From the NCBI RefSeq assembly GCF_044923475.1, contig NZ_CP137338.1, positions 3,162,001 through 3,226,000 on the forward strand: 64,000 bases of DNA. The letters run 5' to 3'. The position numbers and the translations under genes are program-made. The stretch is from JAAURS01 sp044923475 (GTDB lineage Bacteria > Cyanobacteriota > Cyanobacteriia > Thermosynechococcales > Thermosynechococcaceae). Of this stretch, positions 40,401-50,504 are shown in pieces (positions within the stretch are counted from its first letter, which is position 1; the number at the start of each line of letters is the position of its first letter). The notes under the pieces were generated by a model, which made no database searches, was not told the DNA's origin, and saw only the letters and a program-made list of their open reading frames with translations.

Positions 40401-43137
40401 TTTAGTAAAAAACATTGGGATGGAACCTGGTGTTGAAGGGATTACAGCGACTGACAATCCAAATATTATGTATTTCACAAATCGGCTTGTTGAGGCAACA
40501 GGATTAGGTCGTTTAACTTTAAGTATTGAAGATGGAAATATTACTGAGAAGTTTGTAGAAGCTCCGTTAAATTTAGGAAGTTTCTCAGACTACTTTGATG
40601 TTAATGAAGCTGTTGATGTCAAGTGGCTGCGAGACTGGTATACGGGTGATGAATATGCTTTTGTCGCAGGGAGAAATGGTCGCCTCTTAGGTTCCGGGAT
40701 TGAAAGTATTGATGGTCCTAAGGCTGGAAGTAATGTTGGTATCTTCAAAATCCAAGAAAATGGCAAGCCCGAGCTAATTGCTGCCACCAAACCTATACCC
40801 TCAGGATGGACAAGCTCAATTGCATTTTCCGATGACAATAAATATCTCTTCGTTTCTAACCCTGGTGTTGCCTCAACATTTGTTTATGATGTTAGAGAAA
40901 TACTGACTGCAATTGAAAACATACCTGCTAATGAAAGAAGTCAGCGTCCTCTGGACGAGTTACGCCCAAGTGTTATGGTTGCAGCGGACGCTTTCACCCC
41001 GGAATGGGTGCCTTTTAGCGAGAAGACTCGCCCCATTGGCTCTGGCATTTCCTGGGGGTTAAATTCGCACGTAAAAGAAGATGAGATAGTTTTTTACGAT
41101 CCTCAAATTACTATTCCAGACTCAGATCAATCTCAATTTAAAATCTCCTTCAACTGGGAATTATTTGATACATCTTCAGAGCAAAATCGTGACTTCTTAG
41201 TAAGTTCACATTCGAATCTTTTCGGTGAGCTTGTGCTAGCTCAAGCAAGACCAGCTCCACAACGAGAACCGTGGCGGAGACCAGCACCAGTGCCAGTACC
41301 AGTGCCAAACTCAGAGCCTGGCAAGGTAATACCTTTTCGACCCAGGAGAACTGTTCCTTTGCCAGAGACACCCACTATTAGGCCAGAAGCTGGAATTCTC
41401 TATGATTGGAGCCGACCTGACATCTATCGTGATGAAGAGCCTTCGAGCTTTGCATTACCTGCACCTCAGCCAGATGTACAGGAACGGCTGAAGAGACGAG
41501 AAGATGTCAAGGAAATTAATCTATACATCAGTACCTTTCCTTATGGTCAGGGATTATCTCCTGATGATGGATGGGGTCCACAGAATGCTCCAGAAGGTCA
41601 GGATTACAATCCAAATCGTATCTTTGAAGCCAAGTGGACGCGCGATCCCAAAGATAAAACTGGCTTAGGATACTGGAAGTGGACAGACAGTAAAGGTGTA
41701 ACTACTCAACAAAGAGGCTATAGCTATGAAGTAACTTTACCTCCCGATCGAATTCTTACGGCAGGTCAAAGGTACTATATCAGTGTTGACCTGAAGAGAG
41801 TCAATGGAGAGTTAGTGTCTTCATCAGTAAGCAAAGATTATTTCTTTCAAGTCGATCCTGCAAAACTTCCTTCGACAGTTATCAACATTCCATCCATCAG
41901 CGCAAAGAGTTTTGATTCCGTAACAATTGCCTATCAAGGATATGAGCCAGGAAAAGGTTTTGATGACTACAGCTATCGAGGAATAGATTCACTTGCTGGT
42001 GCTGCTGCTGAAGCAAGAGCCACTGTAATTATGTACGATCCTACAGACAACTCTTGGAACTCAGTGGATTATCTTTCTAGTGATAAGGATCTATTTCTGC
42101 GACCCCGAACCCAAAAGCTTACTACTGAAGATTTGCAAAACCTGCCCAAGAATAATCCTTTATGGATCCTTCTTCGTACATCAGATACTGATAAGCGTAA
42201 CTCAGGTTTTGCAGAGGCAGAGGCAGATGTATTTTTCACTGCTCTGGTGCAGCTAGATCAGCTTCTAGGGGGTGGGGTTTCAGGTTACGATACTCAGGGT
42301 AAATTGCAGAGAACTCAAGGAGCTTTATTAAACTCACCCCTACACTTTATTGGTTTTTCAACTGGGAGTATTGTTAATGCAGAGATCGTTCAGCGATTAG
42401 GCACTTACTTCCCTAATGCAGGAGGTCAGACATCTACAACCCGTGATTTACACTTCACCACGATCGATCCGCTCTCTTCAAATTCTCAAGCTTTAGGCGG
42501 AGGATCTAAGGGGAGCATCCTCGATCCAGAGCTAAAGATTTGGAATAATGTCACCTATGCAGATAACTATTATCAAACTAAATCTACTCAAGATTCTCCT
42601 GCTGGTCGATCGCTACTTCAATCAGATTGGGAAGTATATTTAGGAGATTATGCTGGCTTTGACAAGCAAGTCAGCAGTCAATTTGGCCCCCATGAGCTAT
42701 CTTTAATGTGGTACTTAGGAACAGCCAATCTAAGTAATTCTTTCGAAAACCGTGTTGAATTTAACTCTAATCCTCTTACGGGCATTTCCCAACAATTTCT
42801 TTTTGGCATTCCTCCCCGTTATTTTGTTCCGACAACGGTTTTTCGGCGCTATGGCGATCTTTATAATGCTGGAATTATAGACTATCTGGATGCTGGAACG
42901 AAAACATGGTATTCCCCCGATCACAGAGCTGAGAATCTGCCTCATGGGGAAGTCGATGCTATATGGGAAGGGGTTGGTACAGGTTGGTTTTACTCGGTTT
43001 CTGGAGGGGGATATCGCTATCGCCCTGTAGACCAAAAAAGTATTGTTGACCGTACTATAGCACTACGGATTTTGCTTAGGACGCACTGCTTAATCAAATC
43101 CTTACTGCTCAAAGCGGGCTATTTACAAACGTCTTAA
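25409..43137 (+). CDS. giant gene fragment 2: CARDB, Ig/cadherin, RHS-like, dockerin-like, propeller, lipase-like
   Basis: About 5,900 codons, first possible start ATG 25477, with no evident ribosome binding site, so it is probably untranslated unless a new promoter exists. Modules by position: nine further CARDB (about 25684-29240, each D-L-x-V-x-x-hydrophobic...WTVTNQG); a PPC domain (29245-29560); IPT-like (to 29840); a DUF11-like stretch (to 31400); propeller-like segment (31900-32640); SbsA-type Ig (32640-32960); nine Ig/cadherin modules with LSWTPG hallmarks (33290-35870); RHS-like YDDLGNLTMVRNL (36450-37240); dockerin-like paired loops DLNRDGLVDGADSQ and DLNRDFAIDWTDVQ (37600-37780); Big_2-like (38070-38620); ZU5-like (38640-39050); YVTN-type propeller (39810-40900); GFSTG hydrolase-like segment (41900-42730). 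The last 26 codons come from the third MITE. Confidence 0.8.
33290..35870 (+). repeat. nine tandem Ig/cadherin-like (He_PIG-type) modules
   Basis: Nine units of about 90-110 residues each opening with N-x-x-P (NQAPVVTS, NRPPMLTP, NQAPALIK, NAAPEFEG, NRSPEIAP, NERPVFDP, NAAPVLAT, NQAPVLVP, NRAPAISV), with DPDG/DPEG calcium-type loops in the middle and L-S/R-W-T-P-G before the last strand. Such arrays form extended calcium-stiffened rods in bacterial adhesins. The units are similar but not near-identical, so this is an old array. Confidence 0.85.
36450..37240 (+). other. RHS/YD-like segment within the giant gene
   Basis: The sequence enters with LSVNLGGTTLNLVRAYDSLN and EFGYGWCLA, then LPTGERVGFTF, DGTIYRLDAQGVVQEQ, DDRGRLTQITASNG, YTYDDLGNLTMVRNL and RYGYDAAHRL. 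These are the entry region and YD repeats of RHS proteins. Only a few YD units are present and there is no RHS core-associated DPxGxx cleavage motif, so a closed toxin-encapsulating shell is unlikely. Confidence 0.7.
41900..42730 (+). other. alpha/beta-hydrolase-like segment with GFSTG
   Basis: In the end of fragment 2, FAEAEADVFFTALVQLDQLL is followed by a strand and LHFIGFSTGSIVNAEIVQRL, where G-F-S-T-G is a nucleophile-elbow type GxSxG motif flanked by a beta strand and helix as in lipases. Next comes LHFTTIDPLSSN and later a GPHELSL that could supply Asp and His. The family assignment is by pattern only. Confidence 0.45.
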
Positions 43138-43157
43138 CATGCTCTCGTAGGGCTATA
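43056..43157. mobile_element. 102-bp MITE, copy 3, inside the giant gene
   Basis: Third identical copy, again with TA at both edges and in the same orientation and reading phase as copy 2, so fragments 1 and 2 end in the same 26 residues. It separates the GFSTG segment from the nuclease segment. Removing it restores SIVDRTNVSDDNTYASPL in one frame. Confidence 0.95.
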
Positions 43158-46100
43158 ATGTATCGGATGATAACACTTATGCTAGTCCTTTGACGCCCAA
43201 TATACAGTTACGGGGTGATTATGCTGTGCCCACCCTGTTTAATGGGAACTTTGACGCAATTTCAACGAAATTTGACGATCAGTGGATTCCAGGATGGTCT
43301 GGCTATAACAGTGATGCTAGTAAACCTGAACAAGATCAGTTAGTCTTTGGAAAAGCTGGAAATAGCAGTTATTCCTTGCGACTTAATCCAGACCAGTCAA
43401 TTACGCACAATCGCTTTCTTGTCCCCGATTGGGGTGCCTTACGCTTTGACATGTTTGCGCCAAACCTGACAGGTGGGCGCGTTAATGTCTCTTTGCAAGC
43501 TATAGATGGCAGCGGAGGCTTCTCTTCCTGGGTAAACTTAACCCCTGCCACTGGAACAGCCACAACTTATCTGGAGGATACGCAACGCATTGGCTATGGC
43601 AGCACAGGCTTTGAAACCTTCACGTTTGATGTTCCAGATAACCTACGCGGCAAAGTTGCTACGCTACGCTTTGAGGCAAGTGGCGACACTGTTTATCTGG
43701 ACAACGTGTTCTTCAAGAGCCAGCATTTGTTGTTGGGGAATCCATCTGAGGCAAGAAATATATTGAATAATCCAGCAGCATCCTCAACTAATTATCTGCT
43801 TGAAAAGCCACAATACTCAGTTTCCTACAATAACAATAATAAAGGCCCGAACTGGGTAGCATGGGAGTTGAATCAATCTTGGCTGGGTAATCTCAATCGC
43901 CCTGGAAATAGTGGTGGAATACCTATACCTATTGACTATCCAGGATCAAGTACAGATTTTCCATTCCAATTAGATCCAGCATTGCCTAGTTCATTTAACA
44001 GATTGGATGCGACTTCTTATAGATTGAATGGTCAATCGAGTTATTATCATCGGGGTCATATGGCTCGAAGTTCTGATCGAAATAGAACTGCTAAAGATCA
44101 GTTAGCAACTTATTTAATGTCAAATATTTTGCCTCAAACACCAGATAATAACACAGATGCTTTCCGCTCTCCATGGCAGCAACTTGAAAATTATAGTACT
44201 AGTACTTTAGTAAAAAATCAAAATAAAAACTTGTACATTTATGCTGGCGGCTACGGTGCTGTAACACCTTATGAAGTTCCATTCATTCAACCGCCACTAA
44301 ATGGAACTTCAACGAATCCTTTACAAACAAATAGTATTAATGTTCCAGAATTCATTTGGAAAGTCATTGTTGGAATCGATCAGCCAGGGCGTAATTTAGG
44401 TGATATCGAAAATAACACAAATATATTAACAGATGCCGTAGCTGTTTTAATCCCCAATATTCAGCGGCCCAGAACAGCAGATCCAAATAACCCTGATCAA
44501 TGGTTAAAAGATCCGACAGACCCAACAGGTAAAAGAATTCTTTTCGTACCTTTTTCGGCAACAATTCCTGGGACAGCACACTTTGCAGCAAAAACTATTG
44601 CAATTAACACGATTAATGAATGGAAAGATTGGACAAAATGGGCAGTACCTATTCGTCAGTTAGAAGAATTAACTGGATTAAATTTTTCATCCAATCTTTC
44701 AGATGCAGCACAAAATGCCATTGAGAATCAAATTAGATTCACTTTTCCAGTAAATATTATTGACTTGCCCGACAGCGTTAATGATGACGAAGTTTCCGAT
44801 CCAACTGCAAACTTACTGGCTGAGTTGCCTTTAAATCAGTCACAAACATCAGTCGAAGTGTTCGGGTCCCTCAATAATGTGCCCTTCTTCAGCAATGGTG
44901 TTGTGGAAAAAAGCTCCAGCAAACTCAGCCTCGACGGTTTCAGCACCCAACAAGGTAGCATTCTCCAAGTTGGTACCTTGCATCCCGACTCTCTCCAAAT
45001 TAGCATCGCTCAGATTAGTCCCTCTCAGATCGGAACCCATGAGGTCTCCACCAAGCAAATTAATTCCAGAGAGATTGGAATTTTGCAAATTACACCTCCG
45101 AAGTTTGATCCCTTGTATGTCAACTCCACTCAGATTAACTCCACTCAGGTCGGCATCAATGAACAGTCTCTCCCCGGCAGCGTAACGCTCCAACAACTCC
45201 TCAGCAGTCATAGCTACAACCTCCAAAACACAACAGTCCCCACTTGGCTAGATTTCCTTCAAGGGACATCTCCATTTAACCTCAACATCGAGATCGAAGA
45301 TCTCCCCACAGGCCAACTCGCCGAAGCCACCATCACAGGCTTCGACCCCACAGGCCGCCCCAACTCCGGCACCCTATACCTAGACATCGACGCCAACGGC
45401 CTCGGCTGGTACATCGACCCCACCCCCTGGGACAACACCGAATACAGCCAAACCCTAACCGACACAGCCTACCGCGCCACCCTTGGCTCCGACGCCTACG
45501 GCCACTACGACCTCCTCACCACAATTTTGCACGAAACCGCCCACCTCCAAGGCTTCATCGCAGGCTACAGCAACTACGACAACCGAGTCCAAACCATCAA
45601 CGGCAGCAAAACCTTCATCGGCGACAACTTCAGCGCCATCCTCACCCCAGACGGAAGCCACCTCAACTCCCAGGTCTACCCCTACGACCTGATGAACACC
45701 ACCCTGACACCAGGCGTGCGGAAATTACCGTCTGCGCTAGATATTCAGATCTTGAATGCAGTTCGCGGTTCGCAGTTCGCGGTTCGCGGTTCAGAGTTGG
45801 CTCCAGCCGCTGCATTATCAGCAGGTGCACTCATTGGGATCAATAATGGCGGCTTCGACACCGTAACTGATTGGTACACCCGTGGCGATAGCCAAATCCT
45901 CAACGGTCAAGCCATCCTCAGCGAAGACTCCCCCTACCTCAGCCACCTGAGCCAAACCTTCGTCATCCCCCAAGGCGCAAAAGCCCTTCAATTCACCCTC
46001 ATTAATACAGACCTGCGCAGCAGCAACAGCAGCCTAGCCCCCGGCGACGCCTTCGAAGTCGCCCTCCTCAACCACACCACCAACACCAGCGTCCTCGCCC

Positions 46101-49100
46101 CCCTCACCGGACTCAGCAACACCGACGCCCTCCTCAACATCCAATCCAACGGCCAAACCTACCTCAGCAACGCCGTCACCCTTGGAGGGGTGAGCGGAGC
46201 CGAACCCCGCATCGTCCAAATTGACGTCAGCACCCTCACCCCCGGCACCGTCGTCACCCTCTACTTCGACCTCCTCGGCTTCGGCACCAAAGACAGCACC
46301 GTCACCATCGACGACGTGCAACTCCTAGCCGAACTCAGCCAAGCTCCCATAGCCAACGACGACAGCGCCACCACCAACCAAAACACCGCCATCACCGTAG
46401 ACATCCTCAACAACGATCGCGACCCCGACGGAACCCTCAACCCCAGCAGCCTGATAATTCTCCAAGCACCCCAGCACGGACAAGTCAGCCTCAACCCCAA
46501 CGGCACCGTCACCTACCAGCCCACCGCCGGATATACGGGCAGCGACCAGTTTACCTACGCCATCCAAGACAACAGCGGCGTCTACTCCAACCCCGCCACC
46601 GTCAACCTCAGCATCCTCAACCCCATTCCCACCATCAATCAGATCGACATCGACAGCACCCTCAGCGAAGGCACCCCCGCCAACTTCAGCGCCACCGCCA
46701 CCATTTCAGGGAACCAACCCCTAACCTACACCTGGGATCTAGGCGACAGCAGCAGCCCGATCGCAGGCCAAACCATCAACCATACCTACGCCAACAACGG
46801 CACCTATACCGTCACCCTCAGCGTCAACAGTAACAACGGCCCCACCGCCACCGAACAGCGCACCGTCACCGTCAACAACATTGCACCCACCGCCAACGCA
46901 GGCCCAGACCAAACCGCCGATGAAGGCCAAACCATCCAACTCAGCGGCACCTACACCGACCCCGGCATCTTAGACACCCACACCCTCACCTGGGACTTCG
47001 GCGATGGCAGCGCGCCCATCACCGGAACCCTGACTCCAACTCATATCTATGCCGACAACGGCACCTACACCGTCAGCTTCACTGTCACCGATAAAGACGG
47101 TGGAAGTACCACAGACACCCTCGTGGTGACAGTCAATAACGTCGCCCCCACGATCGCCACCCTCAACGGCCCCGTCACCCTCTCCGAAGGCGACACCGCC
47201 ACCTTCAGCGCCACCGCCACCGATCCGGGCACCCTAGACACCCTCACCTACACCTGGACCTTTGGCGATGGCAGCACACCCATCCAAGGCCAAACCGCAA
47301 CCCACACCTTTGCCGATAACGGCCTTTACACCGTCAGCCTCACCGTCACCGACAACGACGGAGCCACCACTACCCAAACCCTCACAGTAGAAGTCACCAA
47401 CATCGCCCCCATTCCCACAGGCGTCACCCTCTCCAGCACCCTCACCGAAGGCAACAGCGCCACCTTCAGCGCCACCGCCACCGATCCGGGCACCCTAGAC
47501 ACCCTCACCTACACCTGGACCTTCGGCGACGGCACCCCCGCCGTCACAGGTCAAAGCGTCAGCCACACCTACCCAGACAACGGCACCTACGCCATCAGCC
47601 TCACCGTCACCGATAAAGATGGGGCCACCACCACCCGCACCTTCCCCGTCACCGTCGCTACCCTCCCCCCCAACCTCACCAGCCTCACCGTTCCCAGCGC
47701 CCTCACCGAAGGCCAACCCGGCACCTACACCGCTGCCGCCTCAGATCCCGGCAACGACACCCTCACCTATACCTGGGACTTCGGCGACGGCACTGTTCCC
47801 GTCACGGGTACCACCGTCACCCGCGCCTATCGCGACAACGGCACCTACACCGCCACCCTCCTCATCACCGATAAAGACGGAACCACCGTCACCCACACCT
47901 TCGCCGTCACCGTGAGCAACGCAGCCCCCAGTGCCGATATCGGCGCAGACCTCACGTCCTCGGTCGGCACCCCCGTCACCTTCCAAAGCGCGATCGCCGA
48001 CCCCGGCCTCGCTGACACCCAAACCCTCCTCTGGGACTTCGACGACGGCAACACCGCCACCGGAAGCGCCACCCCAACCCACACCTACACCCAACCGGGC
48101 ACCTACACCGTCACCCTCACCACCATCGATAAAGACGGCGCAGCGACGACCGATACCCTCATCGCCACCATCCAACCCCTAGCGCTGCCCGCCCTCACCG
48201 TCACCGACATCGCCATTACCGAGAGCGATACCACCGCCCTCACCGCCACCTTTACCGTGAACCTCACCGCCGCCAGCACCCAACTCGTCACCGTCGCCTA
48301 CACGACAGCCAACGGGACCGTTACCGCAGGCCAGGACTACACCCCCACCAGCGGCATTCTCACCTTCGCCCCCGGCCAAACCAGCCAAACCGTCCAAATC
48401 CAAATCCTCGGCGATCGCCTCACGGAAGGCAACGAAACCTTCTTCCTCAACCTCAGCAACGCCACCCACGCCACCCTCCTCGACGATCGAGGCCAAGCCA
48501 CCATCCTCGATAACGAAAGCGTTGCCAACCCCGGCACCAACACCTTCGCCATCCGCACCGAAGGCACCTTCACCATGAACGGATCCGGCGACCTAGACGG
48601 CGACGCCCTCAACCCCAACGACGACGCCCGCATCTACGCCGCCAAAGGCTATACCATCAACGGCAACCCCACCCTGCCCGTCCAGCGCGACGCCGCAGGC
48701 AACATCCTCACAGATGCCAGCGGCAAACCGATCCTGGTGCCCAACGCCATCGTCGTCTCCCCCGGCTACACCGTCCTCAAAGCCCCAACCAACAAATACA
48801 CAGGATTCACCCCAACCAAAACCATCCCCCTCCAACCCATCGACATCCCCGCCTACGCGGACCTCAGAACCCAAACCCTCAACAGCCGGGTAGCAACAGG
48901 CACCCCAGAAGTCACCTTCAACGCCAGCCTCAACCCGCTCAATACCCTGACGGATTGGAATGTAAAATTCCCCGCCCCCGGTACCGCCACCCAACCCAAC
49001 GTCGTGCGCGTCACGGGCGGCGGACTCAACATCCCAGACTCCGCCACCCTCAGCCACATCGTCATCATCGTAGAGAACGGCGACATTAACTTCAACGGCA

Positions 49101-50440
49101 GCGGCCATACTGCCAACAACGTCGTCTTGATTGCCAACAACGGCAACATCAACCTCAACACCGTCAACGCCACAGACCTAGCCGTCTTTGCCTCCGGCTC
49201 CATCAATACAAACGGGGCTGCCAAGTTTAACGGTCTGTATAACTTACTCGCCACGGGCAGTTCCACGGGCAACGTCACCTTTAACGGCAGCACCAAAGGG
49301 TTTACCGGGGCAGACCAAATTCGCGTCTTCTCAAGCGGTAACATTACCTTCAACGGGAGTTCCAACACGCGCGGTAGCTTCACCGCCGTTGGTAGCTTCA
49401 CCTTCAACGGCTCCTCCACCCTCTACGGCAACATTGCCACTAAAGGCAACATCACCTTTAACGGCAGCGCCACCGTCTTTGGTGCCGCGATCGACGCAAC
49501 CCTCCCCAATATTGCACCCACAAACCTAACCTTGAGTGCTTCCTCCCTCGCAGAAAATACCGCTGCCAATACCTTAGTCGGCACCTTCAGTTCCACCGAC
49601 CAAAATACAGGCGATATCCAGACCTACCAACTTGCGAGCGGGACTGGCAGTACGGATAATGCCGCCTTCAGCATCGTGGGCGATCGCCTCATCCTCAATG
49701 CCCCTGCCAACTACGAAGCCAAATCCAGCTATAGCATTCGAGTCCGCACCACCGATCGAGCCGGAGCATCCTTCGAGAAAGTCTTCACCGTTGCGATCGC
49801 AGATGTGAATGAAGCACCGACGGCGATCGCATTAAGTGCAAGTTCTATCTCGGAAAATAATATCTCAGGGATTGCGATCGGAACCCTCACCGCCATAGAC
49901 CCCGATCTCGGAGATACCCAAACCTTCCAACTCGTCGGTGGCGCTGGTTCCACAGATAATGCATTATTCTCGATTGCGAACGATCGGTTAGTCTTCAATG
50001 CTGTGGCAGATTACGAGATCAAGGCCAGTTATAGCGTGCGAGTTCGAGCGATCGATCGCGCTGGCCTTTTCTCGGAGCAGATTTTCTTCATCAATGTCAA
50101 CGATGTGAATGAAGCGCCCATCCAACTGCTTCTTTCTCAGAGATTTGTCCTCGAAAACAATGCACTCAATACCCTCATCGGCATCTTCAGCACCATAGAC
50201 CAAGACCGAAATTCCACGTTTACCTATGAACTGGTTTCAGGCATGGGAAGTATTGATAACGGTCTATTTGCGATTCAGGGGAACGAACTGCGTTTGGCCG
50301 AGCGATCGGATTTTGAGGTGCAGTCTAGTTACTCGATTCGAGTACGAGTGACAGATTCGTTGGGATTATCTCGCGAGGAGATGTTGACGATCTCTGTTTT
50401 AGACCGAGACGAACTGCCCTTGTTCGTAAGTTTGATTTAA
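43158..50440 (+). CDS. giant gene fragment 3: nuclease, antisense-pentapeptide region, HETAH protease-like, PKD, cadherin
   Basis: About 2,427 codons; the only upstream start is TTG 43190 with no ribosome binding site, so independent translation is doubtful. Order: a beta-sandwich binding-like domain (43200-43730, with GYGSTGFETFTFDVPD); DNA/RNA non-specific endonuclease (43735-44740); the segment antisense to a pentapeptide-repeat frame (44849-45226); TVPTWLDFLQGTSPFNLN and the HETAHLQGF segment (45230-45740); a choice-of-anchor-like beta domain (45830-46320); a cadherin/VCBS-like module; six PKD modules (46640-48180); one Calx-beta (48190-48510); a repetitive NFNGS/TFNGS beta-helix-like segment (48530-49500); three cadherin repeats (49510-50430). 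The C-terminus ends DELPLFVSLI. Confidence 0.82.
43735..44740 (+). other. DNA/RNA non-specific endonuclease domain (NUC1 type) in the giant gene
   Basis: Begins LLGNPSEARNILNNP and NYLLEKPQYSVSYN, then NWVAWELNQSWLG, the catalytic region SSYYHRGHMARSSDRNRT (family D-R-G-H-M-x-P-x-x-D-R), YLMSNILPQTPDNN with the metal-binding Asn, and LYIYAGGYG. The usual DRGH is HRGH here, and the catalytic His is kept. Secreted relatives digest DNA and RNA for phosphate or act as toxins. The end RQLEELTGLNFSSNL is the typical family tail. Confidence 0.85.
44849..45211 (-). CDS. pentapeptide-repeat protein frame, antisense to the giant gene
   Basis: From ATG 45211 it reads MTAEELLERYAAGER, the conserved leader of many cyanobacterial pentapeptide-repeat proteins, then about 14 A(D/N)LxG-type units such as DADLSGVNLSGVD, NLSGINLLGGDL, SDLRGTNLSDANLE and a tail FFHNTIAEEGHIIEGPEHF. 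The codons are aligned base for base with those of the giant frame, which reads Q-I/V-S/G/N pentads through the same DNA. I cannot tell whether it is expressed. It may be a real gene that the giant frame was extended across, or a relic. There is no clear promoter. Confidence 0.45.
   Translation of the reverse strand: MTAEELLERYAAGERLFIDADLSGVNLSGVDIQGIKLRRCNLQNSNLSGINLLGGDLMGSDLRGTNLSDANLERVGMQGTNLENATLLGAETVEAEFAGAFFHNTIAEEGHIIEGPEHFD
45230..45760 (+). other. HETAH metalloprotease-like segment of the giant gene
   Basis: NTTVPTWLDFLQGTSPFNLN and DLPTGQLAEATITGFD lead to GTLYLDIDANGLGWYIDPTP, then HYDLLTTILHETAHLQGFIAG, an HExxHxxGF zinc-protease pattern with the second Gly but no third His in the usual place, then VYPYDLMNTTLTPGVRKLPS resembling a Met-turn/exit region. 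A second copy of the same segment is at 54120-54480. Confidence 0.6.
45758..45800 (+). repeat. short tandem repeat (GTTCGCGGTTCGCA type) in coding sequence
   Basis: GCAGTTCGCGGTTCGCAGTT, then CGCGGTTCGCGGTTCAGAG: 7-bp units repeated in the codons for VRGSQFAVRGSE. The homologous place in the second copy (about 54510-54530, GTCTGCAGTTTGCAGTTCAG) is the exact point where that copy has lost about 240 bases and changed frame, which marks the array as a deletion hot spot. Confidence 0.6.
46640..48180 (+). repeat. six PKD modules, two with a recent 65-bp identity
   Basis: Each unit has the hallmark TWDFGDG / HTYxDNGTYTVSL / VTDKDG. Units 3 and 4 share an identical 65-bp stretch (47198-47262 and 47459-47523, spacing 261 bp), while the others differ throughout, so these two arose by a recent duplication or were homogenised. 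PKD modules are spacers and carbohydrate/protein-binding folds in extracellular proteins. Confidence 0.85.
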
Positions 50441-50504
50441 AGACGCGCGGGCAGCTCGATCGAGCTGTCCGCTTACAATATTGACAATACAAGGAATTGA
50501 AGGA

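Larger units (their letters stand above)
21120..50440 (+). pseudogene. giant multidomain secreted protein gene, split in three by two MITEs
   Basis: Three frames (21120-25388, 25409-43137, 43158-50440) are parts of one gene. Each junction is an identical 102-bp MITE that adds 100 bp, shifts the frame by one and brings a stop. Deleting each element with one TA restores uninterrupted coding: VTNQGTGVGITTAWSDRI at the first, SIVDRTNVSDDNTYA at the second. The restored frame is 29,121 bases, 9,707 codons. Content is that of a type I secreted cyanobacterial adhesin/effector: protease-like head, RTX, Calx-beta, CARDB, PPC, Ig/cadherin, RHS-like, dockerin-like, beta-propeller, GxSxG, nuclease, HExxH, PKD. 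The neighbouring PpiC and HlyD genes support secretion. Frames and junctions are seen; secretion and function are inferred. Confidence 0.93.

Noticed and set aside
43190..43260. Independent gene start for the third fragment at TTG 43190
   Set aside because: No ribosome binding site; coding similarity continues upstream to 43158 and then across the MITE.
47495..49108. Gly/Val-rich minus-strand frames opposite the PKD and beta-helix segments
   Set aside because: They mirror ACC/GCC/GGC-rich codons and have compositional bias only.
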